From: Alphaproteobacteria bacterium HGW-Alphaproteobacteria-6
GTDB taxonomy: Bacteria; Pseudomonadota; Alphaproteobacteria; Rhodobacterales; Rhodobacteraceae
Direction of reading: 5' to 3'
Assembly: GCA_002841115.1 (NCBI GenBank)
Contig: PHEC01000023.1
Location: forward strand, 1-63,263
DNA: 63,263 nt
The position numbers and the translations under genes were made by a program. The notes beneath the pieces were generated by a model. That model was not told the origin of the DNA, searched no databases, and saw nothing but the letters and a program-made list of their open reading frames with translations. Below are positions 53,898-62,543 of the stretch, piece by piece; position 1 is the first letter of the stretch, and every line of letters starts with the position of its first letter.

Positions 53898-55328
53898 CTA
53901 GAGCCCCTTGGAGCGGTAGGTCTTGGCGACCCGGTCGATGGCGACGATATAGGCGGCGACGCGCAGGTCGCCGACATCGTTGCGGCCGTGCCAGACCTCG
54001 CGCATCGCGCCGTAAGCCGCGCGCATCGTGTCGTCGAGGCCCGAGCGCACCAGCGCCAGTTCGTCCGACCCGGTGAGGAATCGCTCCTTGAAGTCGGGCG
54101 CCAGTTCCCAGCCCAGCCCGCGGTCGGACGAGAGCCGCTCCAGTTCCTCGACGATCAGCCGCGAGCGCGCCTCCTCGGCGCGCCGCTGCATCCGGCCGAA
54201 GCGGATATGGCTGAGGTTCTTGACCCATTCGAAATAGCTGACCGTCACGCCCCCGGCATTGGCATACATGTCGGGGATGATCACGCAGCCCTTCTTGCGC
54301 AGCAATTCGTCGGCGCCGAAGGTGATCGGGCCGTTCGCCGCCTCGATGATCAGCGGTGCCTTGATCCGGGCGGCATTGCCCTTGTGGATCACCCCCTCCA
54401 TCGCCGCCGGGATCAGGATGTCGCAGTCATGCTCCAGCACCGCGGCGCCATCCTCGACGAAGGCCGCCCCGGCATAGCCCTTGATCGAGCCGTGCTTGAC
54501 GATCCACTGGCGGACATCCTCGACATTCAGGCCCTTGTCGTCGGTCAGCGCGCCGTCATGCTCGATGATCGCGACGATCTTGGCGCCGTCCTCCTCGCTG
54601 AGGAACTTCGCCGCGTGATAGCCGACATTGCCGAGCCCCTGCACGATCACCCGCTTGCCGTCGATGCCGCCGCCCAGCCCGGCCGCCGCCTTGTCCTCGG
54701 GGTAGCGGAAGAACTCGCGCAGCGCGTATTGCACGCCGCGCCCGGTCGCCTCGACCCGGCCCTGGATGCCGCCGGCATGGGGCGGCTTGCCGGTGACGCA
54801 GGCCTTGGCATTGATGTCGGTGGTGTTCATCCGGGCATATTGATCGGCCATCCAGGCCATCTCGCGCTCGCCGGTGCCCATGTCGGGGGCCGGCACGTTC
54901 TGGGCGGGGTTGATCAGGTCGCGCTTGATCAGCTCGTAGGCGAAGCGGCGGGTGATCTGTTCCAGCTCGTGCTCGTCCCACTGGCGCGGATCGATGCACA
55001 GCCCGCCCTTCGAGCCACCGAACGGGGTTTCCACCAACGCGCATTTGTAGGTCATCAGGGCGGCCAGCGCCTCGACCTCGTCCTGGTTGACGCTCATCGC
55101 ATAGCGGATGCCGCCCTTGACCGGCTCCATATGTTCGGAATGGACCGAGCGGTAGCCGGTGAAGGTCTCGATCTTGCCGCGCAGGCGCACGCCGAAACGC
55201 ACCGTGTAGGTCGAGTTGCAGACCCGGATCTTCTGTTCCAGTCCGGGGCTGAGATCCATCAGCGCGACCGCGCGGTTGAACATCAGATCGACGGATTCGC
55301 GAAAACTCGGTTCGCCGGTGACGGCCAT
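53898..55328 (-). CDS. Glu/Leu/Phe/Val-type glutamate dehydrogenase
   Basis: The 476-residue enzyme interconverts glutamate and 2-oxoglutarate plus ammonia. EPVKGGIRYAMSVNQDEVEA gives substrate lysine K71; YKCALVETPFGGSKGGL gives K95 and catalytic K107; IVQGLGNVGYHAAKFL is the Rossmann glycine motif. The cofactor (NAD or NADP) cannot be set from sequence alone. GGGAGGAAAG precedes the ATG at 55328. It is upstream of soxB on the same strand but separated by a probable terminator. Confidence 0.94.
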   Translation of the reverse strand: MAVTGEPSFRESVDLMFNRAVALMDLSPGLEQKIRVCNSTYTVRFGVRLRGKIETFTGYRSVHSEHMEPVKGGIRYAMSVNQDEVEALAALMTYKCALVETPFGGSKGGLCIDPRQWDEHELEQITRRFAYELIKRDLINPAQNVPAPDMGTGEREMAWMADQYARMNTTDINAKACVTGKPPHAGGIQGRVEATGRGVQYALREFFRYPEDKAAAGLGGGIDGKRVIVQGLGNVGYHAAKFLSEEDGAKIVAIIEHDGALTDDKGLNVEDVRQWIVKHGSIKGYAGAAFVEDGAAVLEHDCDILIPAAMEGVIHKGNAARIKAPLIIEAANGPITFGADELLRKKGCVIIPDMYANAGGVTVSYFEWVKNLSHIRFGRMQRRAEEARSRLIVEELERLSSDRGLGWELAPDFKERFLTGSDELALVRSGLDDTMRAAYGAMREVWHGRNDVGDLRVAAYIVAIDRVAKTYRSKGL

Positions 55329-55694
55329 GTCTTTCCTCCCTGAACCTCCCGACCGCCGGGCCGGGGGCGGCACCGGGCAACAGCACCCTGTGGCGGTGCC
55401 GCACCCTAGGCGTCATTGGTTAACAGAGCATGGGTCGAAAACAACCCACATGTTCGTGCCGCACCGGCCAGGGCGGCGCGAATCGGCGCTGCCGGCGGGC
55501 ATCGCCGGCGCGCCGCCACCAGGGCAAGACCCGTCGCGACCTGGCCATCAATCGCCGCGCCGCGCCGGGCGGTGCCACATTCTCGCCACAAATCCGGCCG
55601 CAGTTTCGCCGCATCTGTCGCCGACACAGCTTGGTGGACCGGATTATTGATGCGCGGGGTGGGCGCAACCGAGGGCCGGAGGAAAGGGTGCGCG
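55329..55694. promoter_or_regulatory. 366-bp divergent intergenic region, gdh / tadG
   Basis: This region must hold the promoters of both divergent genes. It contains a less GC-rich stretch (TTGGTTAACAGAGCATGGG) and an imperfect inverted repeat CATGGGT-cgaaaaca-ACCCACATG at 55429-55452, a possible operator. The remaining sequence is GC-rich with no gene that I can support. Confidence 0.5.
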
Positions 55695-57353
55695 ATGAAG
55701 GCGTTTGTTGAATTGATTACCAGGGTCGCCGAAGACCGGGCCGCCCGTTCGGACCGCCGCACGCCGCTGGGCCGCGCCCTTGCGCGGTTTCGCCGCGAAG
55801 AGGACGGCTCGCTCCTGATCTTCGGGCTGTTCTGCTTCGTGATGATGCTGCTGCTCGCCGGGGTCGCGCTTGACCTGATGCGGTTCGAGGAACGGCGCAC
55901 CATGCTGCAAAACACCATCGACCGCGCCGCCCTTGCCGCGGCCGACCTCGAGCAGACGCTGCCGCCGAAGGAGGTGGTCAAGGACTACTTCCGCAAGGCC
56001 GGCCTGAAGCCGCCCGCCGACAGCGACATCATCGTGACACAGGGCGCCAACAACGACAGCCGCAAGGTCCAGATCTCGGTCACCGAGGAACTGCCAACCT
56101 GGTTCATGAACATGATGGGCATCGACAGCCTGACCACGCCGGCATCGGGCACCGCCGAGGAAAGTATCGGACAGCTCGAGATCTCGCTGGTGCTCGATGT
56201 CTCGGGCTCGATGAATTCCAACAACCGGCTGGTCAACCTCAAGCCCGCCGCCAAGGCCTTCGTCGACCAGATCTTCGACGCCGCCGAACCCGGCAAGGTG
56301 TCGATCTCGCTCATCACCTATTCGACCCAGGTCAGCCTCGGGCCCGACCTGATGGCCTATTTCAACACCACCGGCGAACATGCCTCGTCGGACTGCATCG
56401 AATTCACCACCGCCGACATGGCGACGACCGCGATGGACTTCGGTTTCAACCCGACCGACCGGGTCTATCAGCGCAACGGCCATTTCGATCCGTTCTATAC
56501 CCAGACCCCGCCGAGCCTGCTGAACTGCCCGCATCGCAGCGAGACCAACCGCCACATCCGGGCGTTTTCCGGCGACCGCGACGCGCTGAAGGCCCATATC
56601 GACTCGCTTCAGGCTTCGGGCAACACCTCGATCGACATCGGCATGAAATGGGGCGCGGCGCTGCTTGACCCCTCGATGCAGAATGTTGTCGACGACATGA
56701 TCGCCAAGGGCGACCTGCCGACCGATTTCGACCAGCGCCCCTATGCCTATGACGACTCCGAGGCGCTGAAGGTGCTGGTGCTGATGACCGATGGCGAGAA
56801 CACCACCGAATACCGGCTGAAGGACGCCTATGACCACGGCCAGAGCCTGCTGTTCGGCAATACCAACTATTCGCCGACCTCGACCAGCAAGAACCAGTAT
56901 TCGCTCTACAATCCGTCGACCGGCAAATACTATTCCTTTGCCAAGGGGCAGTGGCAGAACCAGCCCTACGGCGACAATTCGGGCGAGCCGGGTGCCGCGA
57001 TCCCGATGACCTGGCCCGAGGTCTGGGCCAAGATGTCGGTGCGCTACTTCGCCGACGGGATCATCTATTCCGCCTATGGCTCGTCCTCGCTACGCAACAC
57101 CTGGCGGACCCTGCCGATGACCTGGGTCCAGTCGACCAAGAACAGCCTGACCCAGAGCGCCTGCAATGCCGTCAAGGCCGAGGATGTGCGGGTCTATACC
57201 ATCGCCTTCGAGGCGCCGACCGGCGGCAAGACCCTCTTGAAGCAATGCGCCAGCGCGCCGGCGAACTATTACGAGGCGATCGGGCCGGATGCGATCAAGG
57301 CGGCCTTCGCCGGTATCGTCAACTCGATCAACAAGCTGAGGCTGACGCACTGA
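55695..57353 (+). CDS. TadG-like pilus assembly protein with VWA domain
   Basis: The 552-residue protein has an Arg-rich start, then DGSLLIFGLFCFVMMLLLAG, the TadE/G-like N-terminal helix at about residues 37-60. A von Willebrand A domain follows with MIDAS motif DVSGS starting at D168. TadG proteins assist assembly of Flp/Tad adhesion pili at the envelope. GGAGGAAAGGG precedes the ATG at 55695. Two TadE-like genes follow at 1-bp gaps, forming an operon; no Flp pilin, CpaF ATPase or secretin is in the window. Confidence 0.88.
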   Translation: MKAFVELITRVAEDRAARSDRRTPLGRALARFRREEDGSLLIFGLFCFVMMLLLAGVALDLMRFEERRTMLQNTIDRAALAAADLEQTLPPKEVVKDYFRKAGLKPPADSDIIVTQGANNDSRKVQISVTEELPTWFMNMMGIDSLTTPASGTAEESIGQLEISLVLDVSGSMNSNNRLVNLKPAAKAFVDQIFDAAEPGKVSISLITYSTQVSLGPDLMAYFNTTGEHASSDCIEFTTADMATTAMDFGFNPTDRVYQRNGHFDPFYTQTPPSLLNCPHRSETNRHIRAFSGDRDALKAHIDSLQASGNTSIDIGMKWGAALLDPSMQNVVDDMIAKGDLPTDFDQRPYAYDDSEALKVLVLMTDGENTTEYRLKDAYDHGQSLLFGNTNYSPTSTSKNQYSLYNPSTGKYYSFAKGQWQNQPYGDNSGEPGAAIPMTWPEVWAKMSVRYFADGIIYSAYGSSSLRNTWRTLPMTWVQSTKNSLTQSACNAVKAEDVRVYTIAFEAPTGGKTLLKQCASAPANYYEAIGPDAIKAAFAGIVNSINKLRLTH

Positions 57354-57354
57354 C

Positions 57355-57909
57355 ATGGCCCGTTTCATGAAACCGATGCGCAGCTGGCTTGGCCGCAAGG
57401 CACGCGAGGACGACGGCACCGCGACGATCCCCTTCGTGATCTTCCTGCCGTTCTTCCTGGTGCTGGTCGTCTCCTCGCTCGAGATGGGCCTGCTGATGGT
57501 CCGCCATGTGATGCTGGAGCGCGCGCTTGACATGTCGGTGCGCGGCCTCAGGCTCGGCACCTGGTCGAACCCGACGCACCAGTCGATCAAGCGCGAGATC
57601 TGCAACAATGCCGGGCTGATCCCGGACTGCATGAACACCGTGCTGGTCGAGCTGCGCCCGGTCAGCAAGGTGACATGGGAGCCGCTTTCGACCGGGCCGA
57701 CCTGCGTCGACCGCGCCGAACCGGTGCAGCCGGTGACCGAGTTCAACCCCGGCATCGGCGACGACATGATGCTGATCCGCGCCTGTTCCAAGTTCGACCC
57801 GATCTTTCCCTTGACCGGTGCCGGCTTCCATCTGCCGAAGGACAATACCGGCGCCTATGCGCTGGTCGCGGCCACGGCCTTCGTCAATGAACCCGATCTG
57901 GGGAGCTGA
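57355..57909 (+). CDS. TadE-like pseudopilin
   Basis: The 184-residue protein begins with an Arg/Lys-rich leader, then DDGTATIPFVIFLPFFLVLV and VSSLEMGLLMVR, the TadE pseudopilin-type hydrophobic segment. The remainder is extracytoplasmic with four cysteines (ICNNAGLIPDC, GPTCVDR and RACSKFD). It is probably a minor pilin of a Tad system. Start one base after the TadG stop. Confidence 0.85.
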   Translation: MARFMKPMRSWLGRKAREDDGTATIPFVIFLPFFLVLVVSSLEMGLLMVRHVMLERALDMSVRGLRLGTWSNPTHQSIKREICNNAGLIPDCMNTVLVELRPVSKVTWEPLSTGPTCVDRAEPVQPVTEFNPGIGDDMMLIRACSKFDPIFPLTGAGFHLPKDNTGAYALVAATAFVNEPDLGS

Positions 57910-57910
57910 C

Positions 57911-58525
57911 ATGTCCATCTATTCCCGCCTGAAACTGCGCAGCCGCCGGTTCGGCACCGACACCAGCGGCTCGATGCCGACCGAAGGGGTGATGGCCTTC
58001 ACCTTCCTGATCTGGTGGTACATCGCCTCGTTCCAGTTCTTCGACGCCTACCGGCAGAAGAACATCAACCTCAAGGGCGCCTATACCGTCGCCGACATGA
58101 TCTCGCGCGAGACTGACATGCTCGATCACACCTACATCGACGGGCTGAACACGGTCTTCGACTATCTGACCTTCTCGAACAAGCCGACCTGGGTCCGGGT
58201 CTCCTCGGTCTACTGGGACGAGACCGAGAGCGTGAACAAGATCGCCTGGTCCTATGCCACCGGCAGCCATCAGGTGCATGACAACACCTCGATCCTGACC
58301 AAGACCAACCAGATCCCGGTGATGCCGAAGGGCGATACCGTGATCGTGGTCGAGACCTTCATGGCCTACGAGCCGATCTTCTCGATCGGGCTCGCAGCGC
58401 GCTGGTATGACACCTTCATCACCACAAGGCCGCGTTTTGCCAGCCAGGTGGTGTTCGAGGGCATGGGTTCGCCCGATGCCGACTACTTCCCCGACGTGCC
58501 GCCCGATCCGAACCCGCAGTCGTGA
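57911..58525 (+). CDS. TadE/TadF-like membrane protein
   Basis: The 204-residue third gene of the trio has one hydrophobic helix (PTEGVMAFTFLIWWYIASFQ) preceded by a basic leader and followed by a soluble extracytoplasmic domain (NLKGAYTVADMISRETDMLD). It corresponds in position and layout to the second TadE or TadF-type minor pilin. Start one base after the preceding stop. Confidence 0.82.
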   Translation: MSIYSRLKLRSRRFGTDTSGSMPTEGVMAFTFLIWWYIASFQFFDAYRQKNINLKGAYTVADMISRETDMLDHTYIDGLNTVFDYLTFSNKPTWVRVSSVYWDETESVNKIAWSYATGSHQVHDNTSILTKTNQIPVMPKGDTVIVVETFMAYEPIFSIGLAARWYDTFITTRPRFASQVVFEGMGSPDADYFPDVPPDPNPQS

Positions 58526-58544
58526 TCCGGCCCCGGGCCGGGGT

Positions 58545-59045
58545 TCAGCCCTGACCCTCGGGGGCCGGGGCACTGGCCCCGGTGCCGGCGATCAGGGCGC
58601 TGATCGCCTCGGCCATCCGCCGGCCCTCGGAGCCGGAAATGACCCCGCCGACCCCCATCCGGCGCCCCAGCCGCCACCATAGCCCCGGCGCCCAGCCCCG
58701 GGGCTGCGGGCGTTTCAGCCGCAACAGGAACCCGTTCGACGGCTTGAAGGCGAAAGCGCCGCGTTCCACCCCGGCGACATCGGCGATGTGCAGCAGCACC
58801 CGCCCGGCGCTGTCGTCGATCCGGTCGGGATAAAGCACCAGCCCCGCCGCCGTCGCCCGCCAGAGCGTCGCGCCAAGCATCAGCGCCGCCGCACCAAGCA
58901 GGATCAGGCCCAGCCGCAGCGAAAGCCCCAGCGGCGCATCGCCAAAGCCGAGCCGGATCAGGATCGCCCCCAGCGCCAGAAGCACCAGGACGCCAAAGCC
59001 GCGCCGCGCCGGCGACGGGGTGATCGTGCACAGAACCTCGGCCAT
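58545..59045 (-). CDS. Hypothetical two-helix membrane protein
   Basis: The 166-residue protein has two transmembrane helices (about 17-34 and 41-58) and then a soluble part (RATAAGLVLYPDRIDDSAGR, then VLLHIADVAGVERG) that looks like a small PH-like fold. It has a similar plan to the protein at 19851-20264, but I see no close identity. GGAGGG precedes the ATG at 59045. Convergent with the tad trio; function unknown. Confidence 0.75.
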   Translation of the reverse strand: MAEVLCTITPSPARRGFGVLVLLALGAILIRLGFGDAPLGLSLRLGLILLGAAALMLGATLWRATAAGLVLYPDRIDDSAGRVLLHIADVAGVERGAFAFKPSNGFLLRLKRPQPRGWAPGLWWRLGRRMGVGGVISGSEGRRMAEAISALIAGTGASAPAPEGQG

Positions 59046-59206
59046 CTTGCGCCCTCCATCGCGACGCGACCCTGATAGCGGCCGGGCCGCGGCGGCGAAA
59101 CCCATTTCGGTGCACCGCCGCACAGGCCCCCTCGGCGCCTGCCCCCTGTCGGAACCGGCCCCGCCAGCCTATATTGGCCGCAACCCACCCATCAGGAGGC
59201 CTGACC

Positions 59207-60118
59207 ATGTCGATCCGCCCGATCCTCGAATCCCGCCCGGCCCAGCCGACCATGGAAGGTGCCGGCGTCCGACTCCACCGCGCCTTCGGCTTTCAGGACC
59301 CGACCGAGCTTGACCCCTTCCTGCTCTTCGACGATTTCCGCAACGAGCGGCCCGAGGATTACCGGCGCGGCTTTCCCTGGCACCCGCATCGCGGCATCGA
59401 GACCATCACCTATGTGCTGGCCGGCACCGTCGAGCATGGCGACAGCCTCGGCAATGCCGGGCGGCTTGGCGCCGGCGACGTGCAATGGATGACCGCCGGA
59501 TCGGGGATCATGCATCAGGAGATGCCGCAGGGCAACGCGCGCGGGCAGATGCACGGCTTCCAGCTCTGGGCCAACCTGCCCTCGGGGCTGAAGATGACGC
59601 CGCCGCGCTATCAGGACGTGAAGGCCGCCGACATCCCCGAGGTGATCGACGATGACGGCACCCGCGTCAGGGTCATCACCGGCAGTTTCTGGGGCAAGTC
59701 GGGCCCGGTAGACGGCATCGCCGCCGATCCGCAATACCTTGACATCTTCGTGCCGGCCGGGCGGCGCAAGAGCTTCGCCATCGACACCTACCGGCGCGCC
59801 TTCGCCTATGTCTTCGAGGGCGCGGGAAGCTTTGCCGACGCCAGCCGCCCCGAAGGCGTGCTGCTGGAAAAGGAGGTGATGGGGCGCGAGGTCAATATCC
59901 GCGACCTCTCCGGCGACCGCACGCTGATCCGCTTCGGCTCGGGCGACGAGGTGACCGTCACCGCCGGCGACCACGGCATCCGCTTCCTCTTGATCTCGGG
60001 CGCGCCGATCGCCGAGCCGGTGGCCTGGCACGGGCCGATCGTGATGAACACCCGCGCCGAACTGCTGCAGGCAATGACCGACCTCAGGAACGGCACCTTC
60101 ATCCAGCCGGCGCATTAG
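59207..60118 (+). CDS. Pirin family protein
   Basis: The 303-residue bicupin has pirin metal ligands H59 and H61 in FPWHPHRGIETITYVL and H103 and E105 in SGIMHQEMP. Bacterial pirins have been linked to quercetinase activity or to regulation of enzymes; the substrate here is unknown. AGGAGG lies just before the ATG at 59207. The TAG stop overlaps the first bases of repeat B copy 2. Confidence 0.93.
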   Translation: MSIRPILESRPAQPTMEGAGVRLHRAFGFQDPTELDPFLLFDDFRNERPEDYRRGFPWHPHRGIETITYVLAGTVEHGDSLGNAGRLGAGDVQWMTAGSGIMHQEMPQGNARGQMHGFQLWANLPSGLKMTPPRYQDVKAADIPEVIDDDGTRVRVITGSFWGKSGPVDGIAADPQYLDIFVPAGRRKSFAIDTYRRAFAYVFEGAGSFADASRPEGVLLEKEVMGREVNIRDLSGDRTLIRFGSGDEVTVTAGDHGIRFLLISGAPIAEPVAWHGPIVMNTRAELLQAMTDLRNGTFIQPAH

Positions 60119-60217
60119 AGCGTGTTGCGCAAAAGTGGGAACCGGTTTTGCGCTACTCGGACATGCGAAATCAGAAGGTTAGAGTGGGTCGCGTGAATGC
60201 GAATGAACGCGATCCGC
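60117..60217 (+). repeat. 101-bp dispersed repeat B, copy 2
   Basis: A near-identical partner of 42228-42328 in the same orientation. It starts inside the pirin stop codon (TTAGAGC) and ends 7 bp before MITE copy 3. Confidence 0.8.
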
Positions 60218-60224
60218 TCTGGCG

Positions 60225-60534
60225 GGCTGCCGAAAAAGTCACGCCTCCACCCGGTTTCACCCTTGAGATCGGAAATCCGTTCCTCGCCACGCTTTCCACA
60301 ATCTCTGGCCCGGGCGACCAGCCCGGGCCGCGCCCGACCCTCCCGGCGGGAGGGCGCATGGCACCGTCGGAAATAGCACAACGCTCGGAATGGCTTGGCT
60401 GCGATAAAGCACCGCAACCCCGGCGTGGCAAGGCGCCCCCCCAGGGTCGGGCGCGTCCCTCGGCGACGGGATCGGATGGCGGGACAGGAAAGGTTTCCCC
60501 GCCAGACGCTGCCCGAGTTCTTTTTTCAGCAGCC
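60225..60534 (-). mobile_element. MITE-like element, copy 3 (inverted)
   Basis: This ~310 bp copy is inverted relative to the other two. On the plus strand it starts GGCTGCCGAAAAAG and ends TTTTTTCAGCAGCC, and contains the same two GC-rich dyads. It ends 2 bp from the ribD stop codon. With repeat B it fills the 418-bp gap between the convergent pirin and ribD genes. Short open frames inside are not protein-like. Confidence 0.8.
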
Positions 60535-60536
60535 TG

Positions 60537-61670
60537 TCAGGCCCCGGCCGGCCCGCGCTCCCACAGGGTCAGGACATCGGCGCCGACCGCCTCGGCCGCG
60601 GTCAGCCGCATTCGCGGCGCATCCCCCAGCGCGGCCAGCCCCAGCGCGCCCACCCCCGGGCGCGCATCACCGCCGAGCACCAGCCCGGCGGTGAAGACCG
60701 CCGCCCGGTCGACCAGCCCCGCCGCCAGCAGTGCCGCCGCCAGTTGCCCGCCGCCCTCGCACAGCACCCGCGTCAGCCCGGCCGCACCAAGTGCTGCCAG
60801 CATCGCCAGCGGGTCAATCCCCGCCGGCGTCTCGGCGACCTCGATCAGCCGCGCGCCGACCCCTGCCCAGCGCGCCCGCGCCGAGGCACCGGCCGAGGCG
60901 CCGTGGATCAGCCACAGGGGCACCTGACCGGCCGTCTGCGCCAGCTGCCCGCCTTCCGGCAGGTCGAGCCGGCGCGAGGCGACGATCCGCACCGGCTGCG
61001 GCACCGGCCCGATACCGCGCACCGTCAGCATCGGGTCATCGGCCCGCGCCGTGCCGGCACCGACCAGCACCGCATCATGGGCGGCGCGCATCGCATGGAC
61101 CCGGGCCCGCGCCTGCGGCCCGGTGATCCAGCGGCTTTCGCCCGATGCGGTGGCGATCCGCCCGTCAAGGCTGGCCGCCAGCTTCAAGGTCAGCATCGGC
61201 CGGCCGCGCTCGATCCGGCTCAGGAACCCGCATTGCAGCGCCCCGGCCTCGGCCGCCATCAGCCCGTGATCGACCGCGATGCCGGCACCCCGCAGCATCG
61301 CCAGCCCGCGCCCCGAAACCCGCGGGTCGGGATCGCCAAGCGCCACCACCACGCGCGCCACGCCGGCGCCGATCAGTGCCGTCGCACAGGGCGGCGTCGC
61401 CCCGTGATGGGCGCAAGGCTCAAGGCTGACATAGGCGGTGGCGCCACGCGCATCCGCGCCGGCCTGCGCCAGCGCCCGGGCCTCGGCATGGGGCCGGCCG
61501 CCATCGCCGGTCCAGCCGCGCCCGACGATCCGCCCGCCATTCCCCCCGCCCGCCGCATCCGGCGCGACGATGACGCAGCCGACCGCCGGATTGGGCCAGA
61601 CCCGGCCCAGGCCGCGTGCCCCGAGCGCCAGCGCCAGCGCCATGAAACGGCGGTCGGCTTCTGGCGTCAC
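60537..61670 (-). CDS. ribD: Riboflavin biosynthesis deaminase/reductase RibD
   Basis: The 377-residue bifunctional enzyme carries out the deaminase and reductase steps of riboflavin synthesis. The deaminase domain has zinc ligands H61, C86 and C95, and catalytic E63, in [11 protein letters not shown] and [13 protein letters not shown]. The reductase domain starts near residue 155 ([14 protein letters not shown], then GESRWITG). The start is a GTG at 61670 overlapping the nrdR stop (GTGA); an ATG at 61643 is possible but would trim the family-typical N-terminus. Confidence 0.95.
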   Translation of the reverse strand: MTPEADRRFMALALALGARGLGRVWPNPAVGCVIVAPDAAGGGNGGRIVGRGWTGDGGRPHAEARALAQAGADARGATAYVSLEPCAHHGATPPCATALIGAGVARVVVALGDPDPRVSGRGLAMLRGAGIAVDHGLMAAEAGALQCGFLSRIERGRPMLTLKLAASLDGRIATASGESRWITGPQARARVHAMRAAHDAVLVGAGTARADDPMLTVRGIGPVPQPVRIVASRRLDLPEGGQLAQTAGQVPLWLIHGASAGASARARWAGVGARLIEVAETPAGIDPLAMLAALGAAGLTRVLCEGGGQLAAALLAAGLVDRAAVFTAGLVLGGDARPGVGALGLAALGDAPRMRLTAAEAVGADVLTLWERGPAGA

Positions 61671-62134
61671 TCTTCCGGCGCGCCGGCCGGGCGCAGTTCC
61701 GAGACGAACTTGTCGAAATCATCCGCCGCCTGGAAGTTCTTGTAGACGCTGGCGAAGCGGACATAGGCCACGGTATCGATCCGGGCCAGGCTTTCCATCA
61801 CGATCTCGCCGATGGTTTTCGAGGGGATGTCGGTCTCGCCCAGGCTTTCCAGCCGCCGGACGATTCCGCTGATCATCTGGTCGATCCGCTCGGGGTCGAT
61901 CGGGCGTTTCTGCATGGCGATGCGGATCGAGCGTTCCAGCTTGCCGCGGTCGAAGTCCTCGCGCTTGCCCGAGGACTTGATCACCACCAGGTCACGCAGC
62001 TGCACCCGCTCGTAGGTGGTGAACCGCCCGCCGCAGGCCGGGCAGAAGCGCCGCCTGCGGATCGCCACATGATCCTCGGCCGGCCGCGAATCCTTCACCT
62101 GCGTATCGACATTCCCGCAAAATGGGCACCGCAT
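61667..62134 (-). CDS. nrdR: Transcriptional repressor NrdR
   Basis: The 155-residue ATP-cone repressor of ribonucleotide reductase genes has zinc-ribbon cysteines C3/C6 and C31/C34 (MRCPFCGN and [14 protein letters not shown]). The ATP-cone spans about 49-139 ([20 protein letters not shown]). Coupled to ribD by a 4-bp overlap, the common nrdR-ribD order. Confidence 0.97.
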   Translation of the reverse strand: MRCPFCGNVDTQVKDSRPAEDHVAIRRRRFCPACGGRFTTYERVQLRDLVVIKSSGKREDFDRGKLERSIRIAMQKRPIDPERIDQMISGIVRRLESLGETDIPSKTIGEIVMESLARIDTVAYVRFASVYKNFQAADDFDKFVSELRPAGAPEE

Positions 62135-62328
62135 TCCCGTCCCCTCGGTCCGGCTTCGTGAAAATCCACAGGCACTATAGGGACGCCGCTAACCTTTGGG
62201 TAGGGGGCAATTGCGGCCACCAGATACCGGCGATTGCCGGACAGGGGGGCAAGGGCGCATTCTTTTCCCCTCGCGCCCGGCGACCGCCGGGCAGAGGGTT
62301 CAGCGATCATCACCACAAGGAGGCCACC

Positions 62329-62532
62329 ATGTCAGTCGCCCGCGTCACCGAAATCTCCGCCACCTCGAAGAAGGGCTTCGAGGATGCGGTCAATCGCGGC
62401 ATCGCCCGCGCCACCGCCACGCTTCGCGGCGTCTCGGGCGCCTGGATCAAGGAGCAGAAGGTCATCGTCGAAGAGGGCAAGATCACCCGCTATCAGGTCA
62501 ACATGATGGTCAGCTTCGTGCTCGAAGGCTGA
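62329..62532 (+). CDS. Dodecin
   Basis: The 67-residue flavin-storage protein forms a hollow dodecamer that binds riboflavin or FMN. VARVTEISATSKKGFEDAVN and GVSGAWIKEQKVIV are characteristic. AAGGAGG lies 7 nt before the ATG at 62329. Its position divergent from ribD-nrdR fits flavin metabolism. The 194-bp spacer 62135-62328 holds both promoters. Confidence 0.95.
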   Translation: MSVARVTEISATSKKGFEDAVNRGIARATATLRGVSGAWIKEQKVIVEEGKITRYQVNMMVSFVLEG

Positions 62533-62543
62533 GCCGCGCGCGA

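Noticed and set aside
60115..60417. 100-residue minus-strand frame across repeat B and MITE copy 3
   Set aside because: A similar frame appears over copy 1 only because the repeats are alike; composition is not protein-like and there is no ribosome site.
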